A DNA stretch of 64,000 bases from MED-G16 sp964467915 (GTDB taxonomy: Bacteria > Bacteroidota > Bacteroidia > Cytophagales > MED-G16). The notes under the pieces are model-generated. The model ran no database searches, was not told the origin of the DNA, and was given only the letters and a program-made list of their open reading frames with translations. This document shows positions 9,248 to 18,227 of this stretch, piece by piece. The position numbers and the translations under genes are program-made. Position 1 is the stretch's first letter. Every line of letters starts with the position of its first letter. The stretch is from NCBI GenBank assembly GCA_964467915.1, contig CAYXSW010000001.1:124001-188000 (forward strand), in the 5' to 3' direction.

Positions 9248-9909
9248 TAAGTAAGACTAAAGGGTTGGTTTTAAGTTATATTAAATATGGCGACACGTCT
9301 ATTATTTGTAAAATTTTTACAAACTCATTTGGCCTCCAATCTTATATAATAAATGAGATTAGAAACACAAAAACTAAAAATATTGCATTATACCAACCGC
9401 TTAATATTCTTGAAATGGTTGTTTATCATAAAAAAAATTCAGGATTACAAAGAATAAAAGAGGCTAAGCTAGATGTTATTTATACCTCAATTCATAATGA
9501 CATGAAAAAGATATCCGTATGTTTTTTTTTATCTGAATTCTTATCTAAAATTTTAAATAACGAAAGTAATCAAGAAGATAAATTTGATTTTATCCAAAAC
9601 TCATTAATTGAGTTTGATAGATTAAACAATAAATTTTCAAATTTTCATGTACAGTTTTTAATAAAGTTTTCAAAATACTATGGAATAAATATAATATCTT
9701 CTGATCAGTTACTTGTATCAAATAATACGGACGAATTACTAGGTGTTTTTATTCAAAAGTGTATAGATGAGAGTTATAAAGGAAATATAAACTCAAATAA
9801 CATTTTAAGAAATAAAGTGATAAATTTAATTATAGAATACTTTAGTTTCCACCTTGAAATAAATATCAAGCTTAAATCAACTGAAGTATTGAAAGAAATT
9901 TTTAATTAA
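9244..9909 (+). CDS. recO: DNA repair protein RecO
   Basis: RecO acts with RecR to load RecA on gapped single-stranded DNA coated by SSB. The 221-residue protein starts with the typical OB-fold strand pattern (TKGLVLSYIKYGDTSIICKI), followed by an ...YQPLNILEMVVYHKKNSGLQRIKEA segment that matches the RecO N-terminal domain. The remainder is a helical C-terminal domain. No four-cysteine zinc site is visible, which is common in this phylum. It starts inside the porZ-like stop codon (ATGA) and is followed 7 bases later by the DUF4399 gene. Confidence 0.92.
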   Translation: MISKTKGLVLSYIKYGDTSIICKIFTNSFGLQSYIINEIRNTKTKNIALYQPLNILEMVVYHKKNSGLQRIKEAKLDVIYTSIHNDMKKISVCFFLSEFLSKILNNESNQEDKFDFIQNSLIEFDRLNNKFSNFHVQFLIKFSKYYGINIISSDQLLVSNNTDELLGVFIQKCIDESYKGNINSNNILRNKVINLIIEYFSFHLEINIKLKSTEVLKEIFN

Positions 9910-9916
9910 TTAGAAT

Positions 9917-10351
9917 ATGAGAATTTTAATAATTAGTTCATTTGCTTTTATTTTTTCTTGTTCAGATAAAAAAAAGAATACTAGCTCTACTAATGAAATT
10001 GTTGAAGTTGTTGAAACTACTAATAAGGTGTTTTTTAAATGGCCAAAAGATGGCTCAACTGTTGCCAGTCCAGTTTTTATAGACATGGGGCTAGAAGGAA
10101 TGTTAATTGAACCAGCCGGTGTAGTAAAAGAAGGTTATGGACACCATCATATTTTAATCAACCAAAAATTTTGGCCAGAAGGTGAAGTTATTCCAACAAG
10201 TGATACAACACTTCACTTTGGTATGGGGCAAACAGATGCTACTATAGAGCTTGATCCCGGAAGATATATTGTTTCTCTTCAGTTTGCAGATGGGGTCCAC
10301 GTTTCCTTTGGTGAGTTAATGTCAGAATCAATAGAAATAAATGTAGAATAA
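9917..10351 (+). CDS. DUF4399 domain lipoprotein
   Basis: A 144-residue exported protein. The N-terminus is a short hydrophobic stretch ending in a lipobox-like FIFSC with cysteine at residue 15, then a polar linker. The rest is one DUF4399 domain (about 40-144), recognised by FFKWPKDGSTVASPVFIDMG, the GHHHILIN histidine cluster and a closing G-RYIVSLQFADGVHVSFG segment. The function of DUF4399 is not established; the small beta-sandwich with clustered histidines could bind metal, but that is inference. It is only one base upstream of the 2OG oxygenase gene and probably co-transcribed with it. Confidence 0.85.
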   Translation: MRILIISSFAFIFSCSDKKKNTSSTNEIVEVVETTNKVFFKWPKDGSTVASPVFIDMGLEGMLIEPAGVVKEGYGHHHILINQKFWPEGEVIPTSDTTLHFGMGQTDATIELDPGRYIVSLQFADGVHVSFGELMSESIEINVE

Positions 10352-10352
10352 T

Positions 10353-11297
10353 ATGAGCAATTTTTTAAGCAAAGTACCAACACTTGATGTCTCTAAATTT
10401 AATAGTGGAGATGATAATTTGATTCAAGAGTTTTCTAATGATCTTGGCACTTCATTTAACCAAACTGGATTTGCAATAATTAAAAATCATGGGCTAACAG
10501 AGGAAATGACTAAAAACTTATACTCCTCAATAAAGTCTTTTTTTGACTTAGAAGATAATAAAAAGATCAAGTATTATTATCCTGAACTTTATGGTCAAAG
10601 AGGGTATGTGATTAAAAGACAAGAGCACGCTAAAGGAAGTTCAAAAGGTGATCTTAAAGAATTTTTCCACATTGGAAACCCAGTTATATCAAACCCTAAG
10701 AATATTTGGCCAATAGAGGTAAATGGTTTTGAAGAAATAGGCAATGAAGCATATTTAACTTTAGAAAATATAGGGTTGACAATATTAGAATCTATAGCTA
10801 TATATTTAGGCTTAGAAAAAAAGTATTTTACAGAAAAGGTTAAAGGCGGAGAAAGTATCATGAGGTCAATCCACTACTATCCATTAAATGAAAATGATGT
10901 TGAAGATGGGGCTGTTAGGGCTGCAGCTCATGGAGATATTAACCTTATTACTCTTTTAATGGGCGCAAGTGCAGATGGTTTAGAAATATTTACTAAAGAT
11001 AAAAAATGGATACCTATTATATCTGAGCCGGATCAACTTGTTATAAATGTTGGTGACATGCTTGAAAGGTTAACAAACAAAAAATTAATGTCTACAATTC
11101 ACAGGGTTGTGAACCCTTCAAAAGAAAAACTAAACACTTCTAGATATTCAATTCCTTTTTTTATGCACCCTAAACCTCAGATGGACTTAACTTGTCTAGA
11201 CAATTGTATAGACAAAGACAATCCAAAGTCTTTTGATGATATGACAGCAGGAGAGTTTTTAGAACAAAGACTTAAAGAAATTGGACTAAAAAAATGA
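10353..11297 (+). CDS. 2-oxoglutarate/Fe(II)-dependent oxygenase, isopenicillin-N-synthase-like
   Basis: A 314-residue soluble oxygenase with an N-terminal DIOX_N-type region (SNDLGTSFNQTGFAIIKNHGL) and a C-terminal double-stranded beta-helix. The Fe(II) ligands are H193, D195 (HGD) and H250 (TIHRVV). R264 and S266 (RYS) form the co-substrate carboxylate site. These enzymes hydroxylate or cyclise small molecules using oxygen and usually 2-oxoglutarate. The substrate cannot be read from the sequence; many bacterial members are of unknown function and should not be called antibiotic synthases. It ends 4 bases before the convergent ompH gene. Confidence 0.9.
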   Translation: MSNFLSKVPTLDVSKFNSGDDNLIQEFSNDLGTSFNQTGFAIIKNHGLTEEMTKNLYSSIKSFFDLEDNKKIKYYYPELYGQRGYVIKRQEHAKGSSKGDLKEFFHIGNPVISNPKNIWPIEVNGFEEIGNEAYLTLENIGLTILESIAIYLGLEKKYFTEKVKGGESIMRSIHYYPLNENDVEDGAVRAAAHGDINLITLLMGASADGLEIFTKDKKWIPIISEPDQLVINVGDMLERLTNKKLMSTIHRVVNPSKEKLNTSRYSIPFFMHPKPQMDLTCLDNCIDKDNPKSFDDMTAGEFLEQRLKEIGLKK

Positions 11298-11301
11298 TAT
11301 A

Positions 11302-11832
11302 TTAATTGTTGCTTGCTGGAGGATCTATTCCTAATTCAGCCAACACAAGATTTGATATATCATCAGTCGGTCTAGCATATAAAAGCACATCTACACCTGG
11401 TACCCCAGCGCTAAAAACATGAGAATAATTCTCTCTTTCGGAAACAACATTAATTGCATTGCTAATTTTTTCAAAAAGAGGCTTAAAAAGATCTTGTTCT
11501 TTCTGTGCAATGGAAGATTGTGCTTCAGTTTGAAACTTTTGAATTGACGCCTGTAGGTTCTGCAACTCCTCTTGTTTGTCAGCTCTAATCAGATCTGTCA
11601 TAGTTGCTGCAGTTTTCTGAAAAGCATCTGCTTTACTTTGAAAATCAGTAATTTTTGATTGTAACTGATTCTGTAGTTGTGTGCCATATGCTTGAACTTC
11701 ACTTTGAACTTGTTTTGTTTCAGGAAGAAAGCTTAAAATATATTCAACATTTGTATAGCCAATTTTTAGGTCTTGACCTAATGTGCTTATTGATATTAAT
11801 AATCCAATAAGTAATAAATTTATTTTTTTCAT
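11302..11832 (-). CDS. OmpH/Skp-family periplasmic chaperone (second of two)
   Basis: A 176-residue exported protein with signal peptide (about 1-19, ending STLGQ), then the short beta start DLKIGYTNVEYILSFLPE. A long alpha-helical coiled-coil rich in Q, K and A (about residues 40-120) follows, and a closing beta segment (VDVLLYARPTDDISN). This is the jellyfish-like fold of Skp, which holds unfolded outer-membrane proteins for BamA. It is the last gene of the envelope operon, just after a paralogue and bamA. Bacteroidota typically carry such a pair beside bamA. Confidence 0.93.
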   Translation of the reverse strand: MKKINLLLIGLLISISTLGQDLKIGYTNVEYILSFLPETKQVQSEVQAYGTQLQNQLQSKITDFQSKADAFQKTAATMTDLIRADKQEELQNLQASIQKFQTEAQSSIAQKEQDLFKPLFEKISNAINVVSERENYSHVFSAGVPGVDVLLYARPTDDISNLVLAELGIDPPASNN

Positions 11833-11854
11833 AATTGAGAATTTAGATACAAAA

Positions 11855-12373
11855 TTAATTATTTTTTTTAGTTACTCCTAAATCTTCTAAGACATAATCA
11901 GTGTAGTCATGAATAGGGTTTGTGTATAATAAAACTGGCTCAGAAGATTTGTCAAATATAATTTGGAGTCTATTTTTTTTAGCAACCTTTTCAATTGATT
12001 CAAATAAAACATCTTGAATTGGTTGAATTAACTCCTTTTTTTTAAGAAAGTAAAGCCCTTCAAACCCAAAAACTTTTTGCTGGTAATTTTTAATTTCTTT
12101 CCACTCCTCATCTAATTGTAACCTCTTCTCCTCATACATTTCTTTTGTCAATAAAATTTCTTCATTTTTTAAAATTATTTCCTTTTTTTCAATTTCGATA
12201 TACATGTCACTTACTTCTTTCTCCCATGCCTTAGATAAATTTTCAATTTCAGACAAGGCTTCTTTATATTCTGGCATATTATTCAATATAAATTCAGAGT
12301 TTACATATCCAAATTTTTGAGGGTAACCCTCAAAAAAAAACAAAAAACAAAAAACAAAAAAAAATCTAAACAT
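11855..12373 (-). CDS. OmpH/Skp-family periplasmic chaperone (first of two)
   Basis: A 172-residue paralogue of the following gene: signal peptide, then FGYVNSEFILNNMPEYKEAL, a charged coiled-coil (about 35-115) and a C-terminal strand with SSEPVLLYTNPIHDYTDYVL. It is predicted to escort unfolded outer-membrane proteins to BamA. The start codon shares one base with the bamA stop, so it is translationally coupled. The signal peptide is unusual: residues 2-14 are nearly all phenylalanine, encoded by a T-rich 7-base repeat (12331-12364) that could slip during replication. Confidence 0.92.
   Translation of the reverse strand: MFRFFFVFCFLFFFEGYPQKFGYVNSEFILNNMPEYKEALSEIENLSKAWEKEVSDMYIEIEKKEIILKNEEILLTKEMYEEKRLQLDEEWKEIKNYQQKVFGFEGLYFLKKKELIQPIQDVLFESIEKVAKKNRLQIIFDKSSEPVLLYTNPIHDYTDYVLEDLGVTKKNN
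12331..12364. repeat. 7-base T-rich repeat in the signal peptide of an OmpH-like gene
   Basis: On the plus strand C residues at 12331, 12341, 12348 and 12355 separate A-runs of 9, 6, 6 and 9 bases. On the coding strand the central part is G followed by six T, repeated with a 7-base period. Seven is not a multiple of three, so gain or loss of one unit would shift the frame of the ompH-like gene within its first 15 codons. Confidence 0.85.
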
Positions 12374-15147
12374 TATCGGAGCTGTTGACCAATTGAAAAA
12401 TGAAATTGAGGGCCCGACCTGTTTGGTTGACCTGGTAATTTGTCAAAACCATAACCCCAATCTATTCCAAGTAAGCCGAAGGCTGGCATAAATATTCTCA
12501 CTCCAATGCCTGCAGATCTATATAATTCGAAAGGGTTAAAATCTTTTTGAGAATTCCAATTGTTTCCTGCCTCAACAAAAGTTAATCCAAAAATTGTAGC
12601 GTTAGGGTTTAATGATATTGGGTGTCTTAATTCAAATACAAACTTATTATAAATTGTTCCACCTCTTATATTTTTATCAATATCAAGAGGAACAAGCGAG
12701 TTGTTTTCATAACCTCTTAATGCTATTCTCTCAGTTCCTAATAAGAAGTTGCTATAAGAGCCAGATAAGCCATCACCACCAAGATAAAATCTTTCGAAAG
12801 GGCCAATTTTATTTTCATCTCCATATGCTCCTATATAACCAAAGTGAGCTCTTGATTCTAGAACTAAGTCTCCAATTATTTTAGTATAAAATTTAGAGTC
12901 GAACATCCATTTGTGATATTCTGCCCACTTATATCTCTCTTGGGGCTCAGCTGTTTCATAATTAACATTGTTCCATTTAGAATAAGGAGGCGTTATTGCA
13001 ACATCTAAAGAAAACATAGACCCACTACGTGGGAACATTGGATTGTCAACACTATTCCTTGAGATATTTGTTTTAAAAGCTATAGTATTAGTAACCCCTG
13101 TATCAAAACCTAATGATTGACCAAAGTTAAATAGGTCGTAGTTATAATATAAAAGTGAGTTAGAAATAAGGAAAAAATCATCTGGCCACTTTACCCTTCT
13201 TCCAAGCCCTATTGTCACCGCATGTACCTTCATTGACCCTATAATTTTACTATCTTTTGATGATTGACCACCGTACCCGTATCCACCGTATCCACCGTAT
13301 CCACCGTATCCACCGTATCCACCATATCCACCATATCCACCATATCCACCGTATCCACCGTATGGATTATATCCACCCATCCCAGTTCCGTAGAAATCAA
13401 GCATTCTATTAACAGAGTAGCTATAATTTATACTAAAATTATTTGCTTTTCTTCCCCCCAACCATGGCTCTGAGAAAGTAAATGAATATGTTTGAAATTG
13501 TCTTCCGTTGGCTTGAACTCTAACTGATAACTTTTGGCCATCACCAACAGGTAATGGTCTCCATTTGCTAAAATCTTTAATATTTTTTACAGAAAAATTA
13601 CTAAAACTTAATCCTACAGTTCCAACGAAGCCAAAGTATCCACCCCATCCACCTGACAACTCCACTTGATCACTTGGCTTTTCAGCTAATTCCCATGTTA
13701 TATCTACTGTTTCATTTTGAGGATTTGGAATAGGGATAGGATTGATACTTTCAGGGTCAAAGTATCCAAGCTGTGATAATTCTCTTTGTGTTCTAATTAA
13801 CTCAGATCTATTATATTTTTGTCCAGGTATAGTCCTTAACTCTCTTCGAATTACATGATCACTTGTTCTGTCGTTACCTTTTATGAAAATTTTATTTATA
13901 GTGGCTTGAGCTCCTTCGTATATTCTCATCTCTATATCAACAGAATCTCCAATTATTCCAACCTCTATAGGTTGAATGTTTGAGAATAGATATCCATTGT
14001 CTTGATACAAAGAGGAAACATCAGACCCCTTAGGATTATATGTTATTTTTTTATCTAATGTTTCTGTATCATATACGTCTCCTTTCGAAATTCCTAAAAC
14101 TTCATTTAATATACCTTCTTCATAGATGTAATTTCCTGTCCAGCTTATGTTTCTAAAATAATATTGGCTTCCGGGATCAATTTTAATGTCTAAATCAACA
14201 TAATCTCCATATCTAGAAACCTCTTCTCCTAGAATTTTAATATCTCTATAACCTTTAGATTGATAGAAAGCAATGAGGTTATCTTTGTCATTTTCAAATT
14301 CAGATAAAATGAATTTACTAGATTTTAAGAAATTAACTTTTGTGTAGTCAGTAATAAAGTTTATTAAGCTGTCTATGCTTATACCTTTCTTGTCCCCTAA
14401 GAGGTTTTTTGGTTTTAATAAATTGATAGATTTAGTAAAAATTTCTTTAAATAAAGTTATTCTTACTCTCTCTCCAGATTTTTTTAATTTCCCTTTTAAT
14501 TTAGCATCAGAAAAATTTTGATTTCCATCAAAAGACACATTGCTGATTTTAACTTTTTTGTTTTTTTCAACCTCAATACCTAGTTTGATACTATTTGCAA
14601 CAACGGTATCTGTCTCTTGCTGAATCTTGACGTCAACATTAAAAAAACCTTTCTTTTTGAAATAATTTTCAATGGTATTTTGAGTGTTTTTGATTATTGC
14701 ATCAGTTACTATTCTACCTCTTATTAAATTAATTTTTTCTGATAATTCTGACTTTTGAGTTCTCCCAATTCCATTTATTTCAAATGTGCTCAATCGAGGT
14801 CTTTCTTTTAATACAATAGACAAAAAGATTTTATCATCTTCAATTTTATTGACTAGAATTTTAATGTCGCCAATAATACCCTGTTTCCAGAGTTTTTTAA
14901 TTGCTCCAGAAATAGCTTCTCCAGGAATCGAAATATTATCTCCTACTTTTATTCCAGATAATGACTTAAGTGCTATTTCGTCTAAATACTTTTCTCCAAC
15001 AACTTCAATGCCAGCAACCTCATATGTTTTGGGGTTGGTATAGCTAATAGCAATTTGTTGTTCATTATTTAGGTTATATCTAATTTGACCTCTTGCCCCA
15101 AAGGATAAAACAATAACTAATAAAAATGATAACAGTATTCTTTTCAT
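12373..15147 (-). CDS. bamA: Outer-membrane assembly factor BamA
   Basis: BamA folds and inserts beta-barrel proteins into the outer membrane. I choose the ATG at 15147, giving 924 residues. It begins MKRILLSFLLVIV with a clear signal peptide and lies 5 bases after the uppS stop; an upstream in-frame start would lie inside uppS. POTRA domains occupy roughly residues 25-430 (for example the G-NRTSDHVIRREL segment) and the 16-strand barrel the rest, ending FHFSIGQQLR. A Tyr-Gly-Gly tandem repeat (residues about 596-622) is inserted early in the barrel, probably in a surface loop. It is followed by two Skp-like genes, its functional partners. Confidence 0.96.
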   Translation of the reverse strand: MKRILLSFLLVIVLSFGARGQIRYNLNNEQQIAISYTNPKTYEVAGIEVVGEKYLDEIALKSLSGIKVGDNISIPGEAISGAIKKLWKQGIIGDIKILVNKIEDDKIFLSIVLKERPRLSTFEINGIGRTQKSELSEKINLIRGRIVTDAIIKNTQNTIENYFKKKGFFNVDVKIQQETDTVVANSIKLGIEVEKNKKVKISNVSFDGNQNFSDAKLKGKLKKSGERVRITLFKEIFTKSINLLKPKNLLGDKKGISIDSLINFITDYTKVNFLKSSKFILSEFENDKDNLIAFYQSKGYRDIKILGEEVSRYGDYVDLDIKIDPGSQYYFRNISWTGNYIYEEGILNEVLGISKGDVYDTETLDKKITYNPKGSDVSSLYQDNGYLFSNIQPIEVGIIGDSVDIEMRIYEGAQATINKIFIKGNDRTSDHVIRRELRTIPGQKYNRSELIRTQRELSQLGYFDPESINPIPIPNPQNETVDITWELAEKPSDQVELSGGWGGYFGFVGTVGLSFSNFSVKNIKDFSKWRPLPVGDGQKLSVRVQANGRQFQTYSFTFSEPWLGGRKANNFSINYSYSVNRMLDFYGTGMGGYNPYGGYGGYGGYGGYGGYGGYGGYGGYGGYGYGGQSSKDSKIIGSMKVHAVTIGLGRRVKWPDDFFLISNSLLYYNYDLFNFGQSLGFDTGVTNTIAFKTNISRNSVDNPMFPRSGSMFSLDVAITPPYSKWNNVNYETAEPQERYKWAEYHKWMFDSKFYTKIIGDLVLESRAHFGYIGAYGDENKIGPFERFYLGGDGLSGSYSNFLLGTERIALRGYENNSLVPLDIDKNIRGGTIYNKFVFELRHPISLNPNATIFGLTFVEAGNNWNSQKDFNPFELYRSAGIGVRIFMPAFGLLGIDWGYGFDKLPGQPNRSGPQFHFSIGQQLR
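13280..13360. repeat. Nine-copy 9-bp minisatellite encoding (Tyr-Gly-Gly)9 in BamA
   Basis: Nine contiguous copies of TATCCACCG or TATCCACCA (plus strand), in the order four G-ending, three A-ending, two G-ending. On the bamA strand each copy reads TAC/TAT-GGT-GGA, that is Tyr-Gly-Gly. Flanking codons are also Gly/Tyr-rich. The period of 9 preserves frame, so copy number can change without breaking bamA. The block of identical variants suggests past slippage or unequal exchange. Confidence 0.95.
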
Positions 15148-15151
15148 TACT

Positions 15152-15859
15152 TTAAACAGACCCAAAACGTCTATTTCTTTTTTTAAACTCGAAAATAGCA
15201 TTATTTAATTCTTTTTTACTAAAATCAGGCCATAAAATATCTGTAAAGTATAATTCTGAATAAGCTGATTGCCATAAGTAAAAATTACTAATTCTTTGCT
15301 CTCCACTTGTTCTAATTATTAATTCTGGCTCTGGAATATTACTTGTTGCCAAATGGTTTTCAAAATATTTTTCGTTAAAATTAGCAAAATCTATTTTATT
15401 TTTATTTTTAAGAATTTTTTTTGTTGCATTAAGAATATCCCATTTTCCTGAGTAATTTATTGCTAATATCAGAGTTAAGCCACTATTTTCTTTAGTATTT
15501 AATATTGCTACTTCTAGACTTTCTTCTGTTTTTTTAGGTAACCCTTTTATATCTCCAATCACTTTTAGTTTAATATTTTTTTCAATTAGATTATTTAGCT
15601 CTTCCTTAATAACGACATGAAGCAGATTCATAAGTGCCTTTACTTCAAGCTTGGGTCTACTCCAGTTTTCAGTAGAAAAAGCAAATAAACTTAAATAGTT
15701 TATTTTATTTTCAACACAAAACTCTATTGACTCTCTTACACTTTTCTTTGCTTTAATATGTCCTTCAATTCTAGACTTTCCTCTTATTTTTGCCCACCTT
15801 CCATTGCCGTCCATAACTATTGCGATATGACTAGGCACATTATTATTTTTTTTCATCAT
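15152..15859 (-). CDS. uppS: Undecaprenyl diphosphate synthase (isoprenyl transferase)
   Basis: A cis-prenyltransferase that extends farnesyl diphosphate with isopentenyl diphosphate to the C55 carrier used for peptidoglycan and surface glycans. The protein has 235 residues. The catalytic motif HIAIVMDGNGRWAK is at residues 11-24, with D17 the conserved aspartate; SLFAFSTENWSRP and the C-terminal ...ELIIRTSGEQRISNFYLWQSAYSELYF block are also present. The start is a double ATG at 15859; either could be used. It sits between DUF6089 and bamA in the envelope operon, a conserved flavobacterial arrangement. Confidence 0.96.
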   Translation of the reverse strand: MMKKNNNVPSHIAIVMDGNGRWAKIRGKSRIEGHIKAKKSVRESIEFCVENKINYLSLFAFSTENWSRPKLEVKALMNLLHVVIKEELNNLIEKNIKLKVIGDIKGLPKKTEESLEVAILNTKENSGLTLILAINYSGKWDILNATKKILKNKNKIDFANFNEKYFENHLATSNIPEPELIIRTSGEQRISNFYLWQSAYSELYFTDILWPDFSKKELNNAIFEFKKRNRRFGSV

Positions 15860-15865
15860 GCAAAT

Positions 15866-16603
15866 TTAATAGATACCGTTGTAAGGTGCTGAATTCTTTG
15901 GACAAGGAATTCTATAAAATATATAACTAATACTAATCCCTGTGAAATAGTAGAAGTCGTTATCATTTCCGCTTCCATACTGAAAATTCTTAATACTATT
16001 ATTAAAGTTTAATCCAGTTACACTATTTACATTTTTTGTATTTGCACCAGACATATAATCTAAAGTATCATTAAAAGTTTTTTTTATTTCTAACTCAAAG
16101 GCTAAAGAAAAACGTTTGTTAATTAGATATTTGAATCCCATACCAAAAGGAACATTTATAAATAATTCTTTGTTATTCAACATGTTTTCTCTTTCCTCAA
16201 CATTTTTTAAAATAGTAGCTCCAATTCCGAAAAATAAATATGGGGTAAAATCTAGCTTACTTACTTCATCAAAATAGTCTAAAAAATTATATTCAATTTT
16301 TCCAGAAATTTCAGAAATTTTAGATTTGAAGCTCATGTTTCTGTTAACAGATAAAGCATCATTTATTAGTTCTTTGCCTTTTAAGGCCCCTCTTTTATAA
16401 GAGATTTTAAAGGTTTGGTGAGAGCTCATATTAAATCTATTAAATATCTCAAGGCCTATCTCTCCAGGAAATGGAGAATAGCCTCTTTTTAAATCACCAG
16501 AATAACTATTTAACCCAACACTAATGCCTGGTTCAATAAATTGAGAATAACAGTTAATTGTTAATGCAAATAAAACTATTAAACTTATAATGTGTTTTTT
16601 CAT
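15866..16603 (-). CDS. DUF6089-family outer-membrane beta-barrel protein
   Basis: A 245-residue exported protein with signal peptide (about 1-20, ending NCYSQ), followed by alternating beta strands typical of a small outer-membrane barrel. The opening FIEPGISVGLNSYSGDLKRG and the late YYFTGISISYIFYR fit the DUF6089 family, which is found just upstream of uppS and bamA in flavobacteria. The biochemical role is not known to me. The conserved position suggests a part in outer-membrane assembly or stability; that is inference from context. Confidence 0.85.
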   Translation of the reverse strand: MKKHIISLIVLFALTINCYSQFIEPGISVGLNSYSGDLKRGYSPFPGEIGLEIFNRFNMSSHQTFKISYKRGALKGKELINDALSVNRNMSFKSKISEISGKIEYNFLDYFDEVSKLDFTPYLFFGIGATILKNVEERENMLNNKELFINVPFGMGFKYLINKRFSLAFELEIKKTFNDTLDYMSGANTKNVNSVTGLNFNNSIKNFQYGSGNDNDFYYFTGISISYIFYRIPCPKNSAPYNGIY

Positions 16604-16635
16604 GAGTTAATAACGAATGAATTATAATTATTGTA

Positions 16636-17490
16636 TTAATTTCTTAGATCAAAACCCCAATTAAGTTTTTTTCTTAATGTCTCAAAAAAATCAAACTCAT
16701 TAGAGTGGATAAGATTTACATAAAAATTTGACTTTTCAATTGTAAATTCCTGGTCACCCTTAAATGTATATGATCGGGAGTCCATGGATACAAGAAAATT
16801 ATATTTTTGATTTTCAACTTTCAATTTAATTTTTGAATCGTCAGATATAATTATGCTTCTTAGACCTAAATTATGAGGACTTATTGGTGTAATCACAAGG
16901 TTTTTGTTATTAGGGGTTAAAATAGGGCCGCCACATGAAAGAGAATAACCAGTAGATCCAGTTGGTGTTGAAATTATTAATCCATCTGACCAGTATGTGC
17001 ATATAAATTTATTATCAATGTAACAGTGAATTTTTATCATTGAAGATGAGTCTTTTTTAATGATAGAGATTTCATTTAATGCAAAATTATTTTCAATAGT
17101 TTTATTGTGATTTTTTAGTGTTACAAGTGATCTTTTTTCTAGTGTGTAATTTTTATTAATAATATCATCTATTATTTTTTCAAAAACATCATGAGCATCG
17201 AAAGACAAAAACCCTAACTTACCTATGTTGACCCCTAAAATCTTAGTTTTTGATTGTCCAACATGAGTTACTGTATTAAGTAGGGTCCCATCACCGCCCA
17301 AACTTATTATGAAATCTAATTTTGAAATACTTTTTGAGTTATAAGCTTTATAGTCAGATTTTGTGAAACACTTACTTAGTTCAGAAGAAAAATAAATAAT
17401 GAAATTTTTGCTTTTTAAAAAGTCAATAAAGGACTTTAATATTTTCATTTTTTCACCTCGAATTTTTATACCATTAATGCCAATTTTCAT
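16636..17490 (-). CDS. nadK: NAD kinase
   Basis: A cytoplasmic kinase that makes NADP from NAD. The 284-residue length is normal. The signature GGDGT is at residues 65-69 and the second motif STPTGSTGYSLSCGGPI is near 175-191. A substrate-pocket region ITPISPHNLGLRSIII follows. The operon position, between a hydrolase and DUF6089 upstream of uppS-bamA, is the usual flavobacterial one and does not imply an envelope function. Confidence 0.96.
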   Translation of the reverse strand: MKIGINGIKIRGEKMKILKSFIDFLKSKNFIIYFSSELSKCFTKSDYKAYNSKSISKLDFIISLGGDGTLLNTVTHVGQSKTKILGVNIGKLGFLSFDAHDVFEKIIDDIINKNYTLEKRSLVTLKNHNKTIENNFALNEISIIKKDSSSMIKIHCYIDNKFICTYWSDGLIISTPTGSTGYSLSCGGPILTPNNKNLVITPISPHNLGLRSIIISDDSKIKLKVENQKYNFLVSMDSRSYTFKGDQEFTIEKSNFYVNLIHSNEFDFFETLRKKLNWGFDLRN

Positions 17491-17492
17491 AA

Positions 17493-18227
17493 TTAATAAT
17501 ATATAAAAGGTTTTATTATTTCGTTAAATTTTATTGGTGTTTCCATCATAGGAGCATGGCAACATTTATCAATAAATACCAATTTAGATTTGGGAATTAA
17601 TTTGTTGAATTGATGCGCAACAGAAGGTGGTGTTATTGTGTCATTTAATCCCCATACCAATAAAGTTGGACACTGTATTTTATAAAGTTTTTTTGCTAGG
17701 TTATTTCTTTGTGCTGATCTAGCTATGGTTATAATGTTTAAACATTTAGCGTTGTCATTTAAGGTTGTGAATATTTCATCAATATATTTTTTTGATAAAA
17801 TATCAGGATTATAAAATGTATGATTAACCCTATCATTTATATAACCATAGTCACCTCTTTTAGGAAAAGAACCACCAAATGAATTCTCATATAAGCCTGA
17901 GCTCCCAGTTAAAATTAATTTGGTGACTTTTTTTGGGTTTAGTATAGAATAAATTAAACCTATGTGACCACCTAACGAATTTCCAATTAGAGTGAAATTT
18001 TTGAGTTTCATCTTGTTAATAAATCTTTTAACGTATTCAGTTAATGACTCTAGGTTTGCTTTTTCTACATTAATTTCAGTTAATGGAATTTTAGGAATAA
18101 TTATTCTGTGAGTTTTTGAAAATGTTGAAATAACACTATTCCAATTACTTAATGCTCCAAATAATCCATGTAAAAGGATTATCGGTTCCCCTTCCCCTTT
18201 TTCAATATATGTCTTTTTTTCTATCAT
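17493..18227 (-). CDS. Alpha/beta-fold hydrolase (first of two in window)
   Basis: A 244-residue serine hydrolase fold with oxyanion-side motif ILLHGLFGALSNW near residues 17-29, nucleophile elbow GNSLGGH (serine about residue 88), acid in WGLNDTITP and histidine in KCCHAPMMETP. The substrate is unknown; sequence style resembles small esterases or hydrolases of aromatic degradation, but no pathway genes are nearby. It abuts cvpA with no gap and lies 2 bases before nadK, so it is in the envelope operon. Confidence 0.88.
   Translation of the reverse strand: MIEKKTYIEKGEGEPIILLHGLFGALSNWNSVISTFSKTHRIIIPKIPLTEINVEKANLESLTEYVKRFINKMKLKNFTLIGNSLGGHIGLIYSILNPKKVTKLILTGSSGLYENSFGGSFPKRGDYGYINDRVNHTFYNPDILSKKYIDEIFTTLNDNAKCLNIITIARSAQRNNLAKKLYKIQCPTLLVWGLNDTITPPSVAHQFNKLIPKSKLVFIDKCCHAPMMETPIKFNEIIKPFIYY

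Noticed and set aside
10353..11297. Isopenicillin N synthase, that is a beta-lactam biosynthesis gene
   Set aside because: Only the general Fe(II)/2OG oxygenase residues match; no NRPS or other beta-lactam genes are in the window.
13280..13360. Tandem repeat as a CRISPR array
   Set aside because: Units are 9 bases without spacers and lie in frame inside bamA.
13264..13473. Plus-strand frame of Thr/Val/Ser repeats opposite bamA
   Set aside because: It is the antisense reading of the Tyr-Gly-Gly repeat; it has no family resemblance or ribosome site and disagrees with the strong bamA coding signal.
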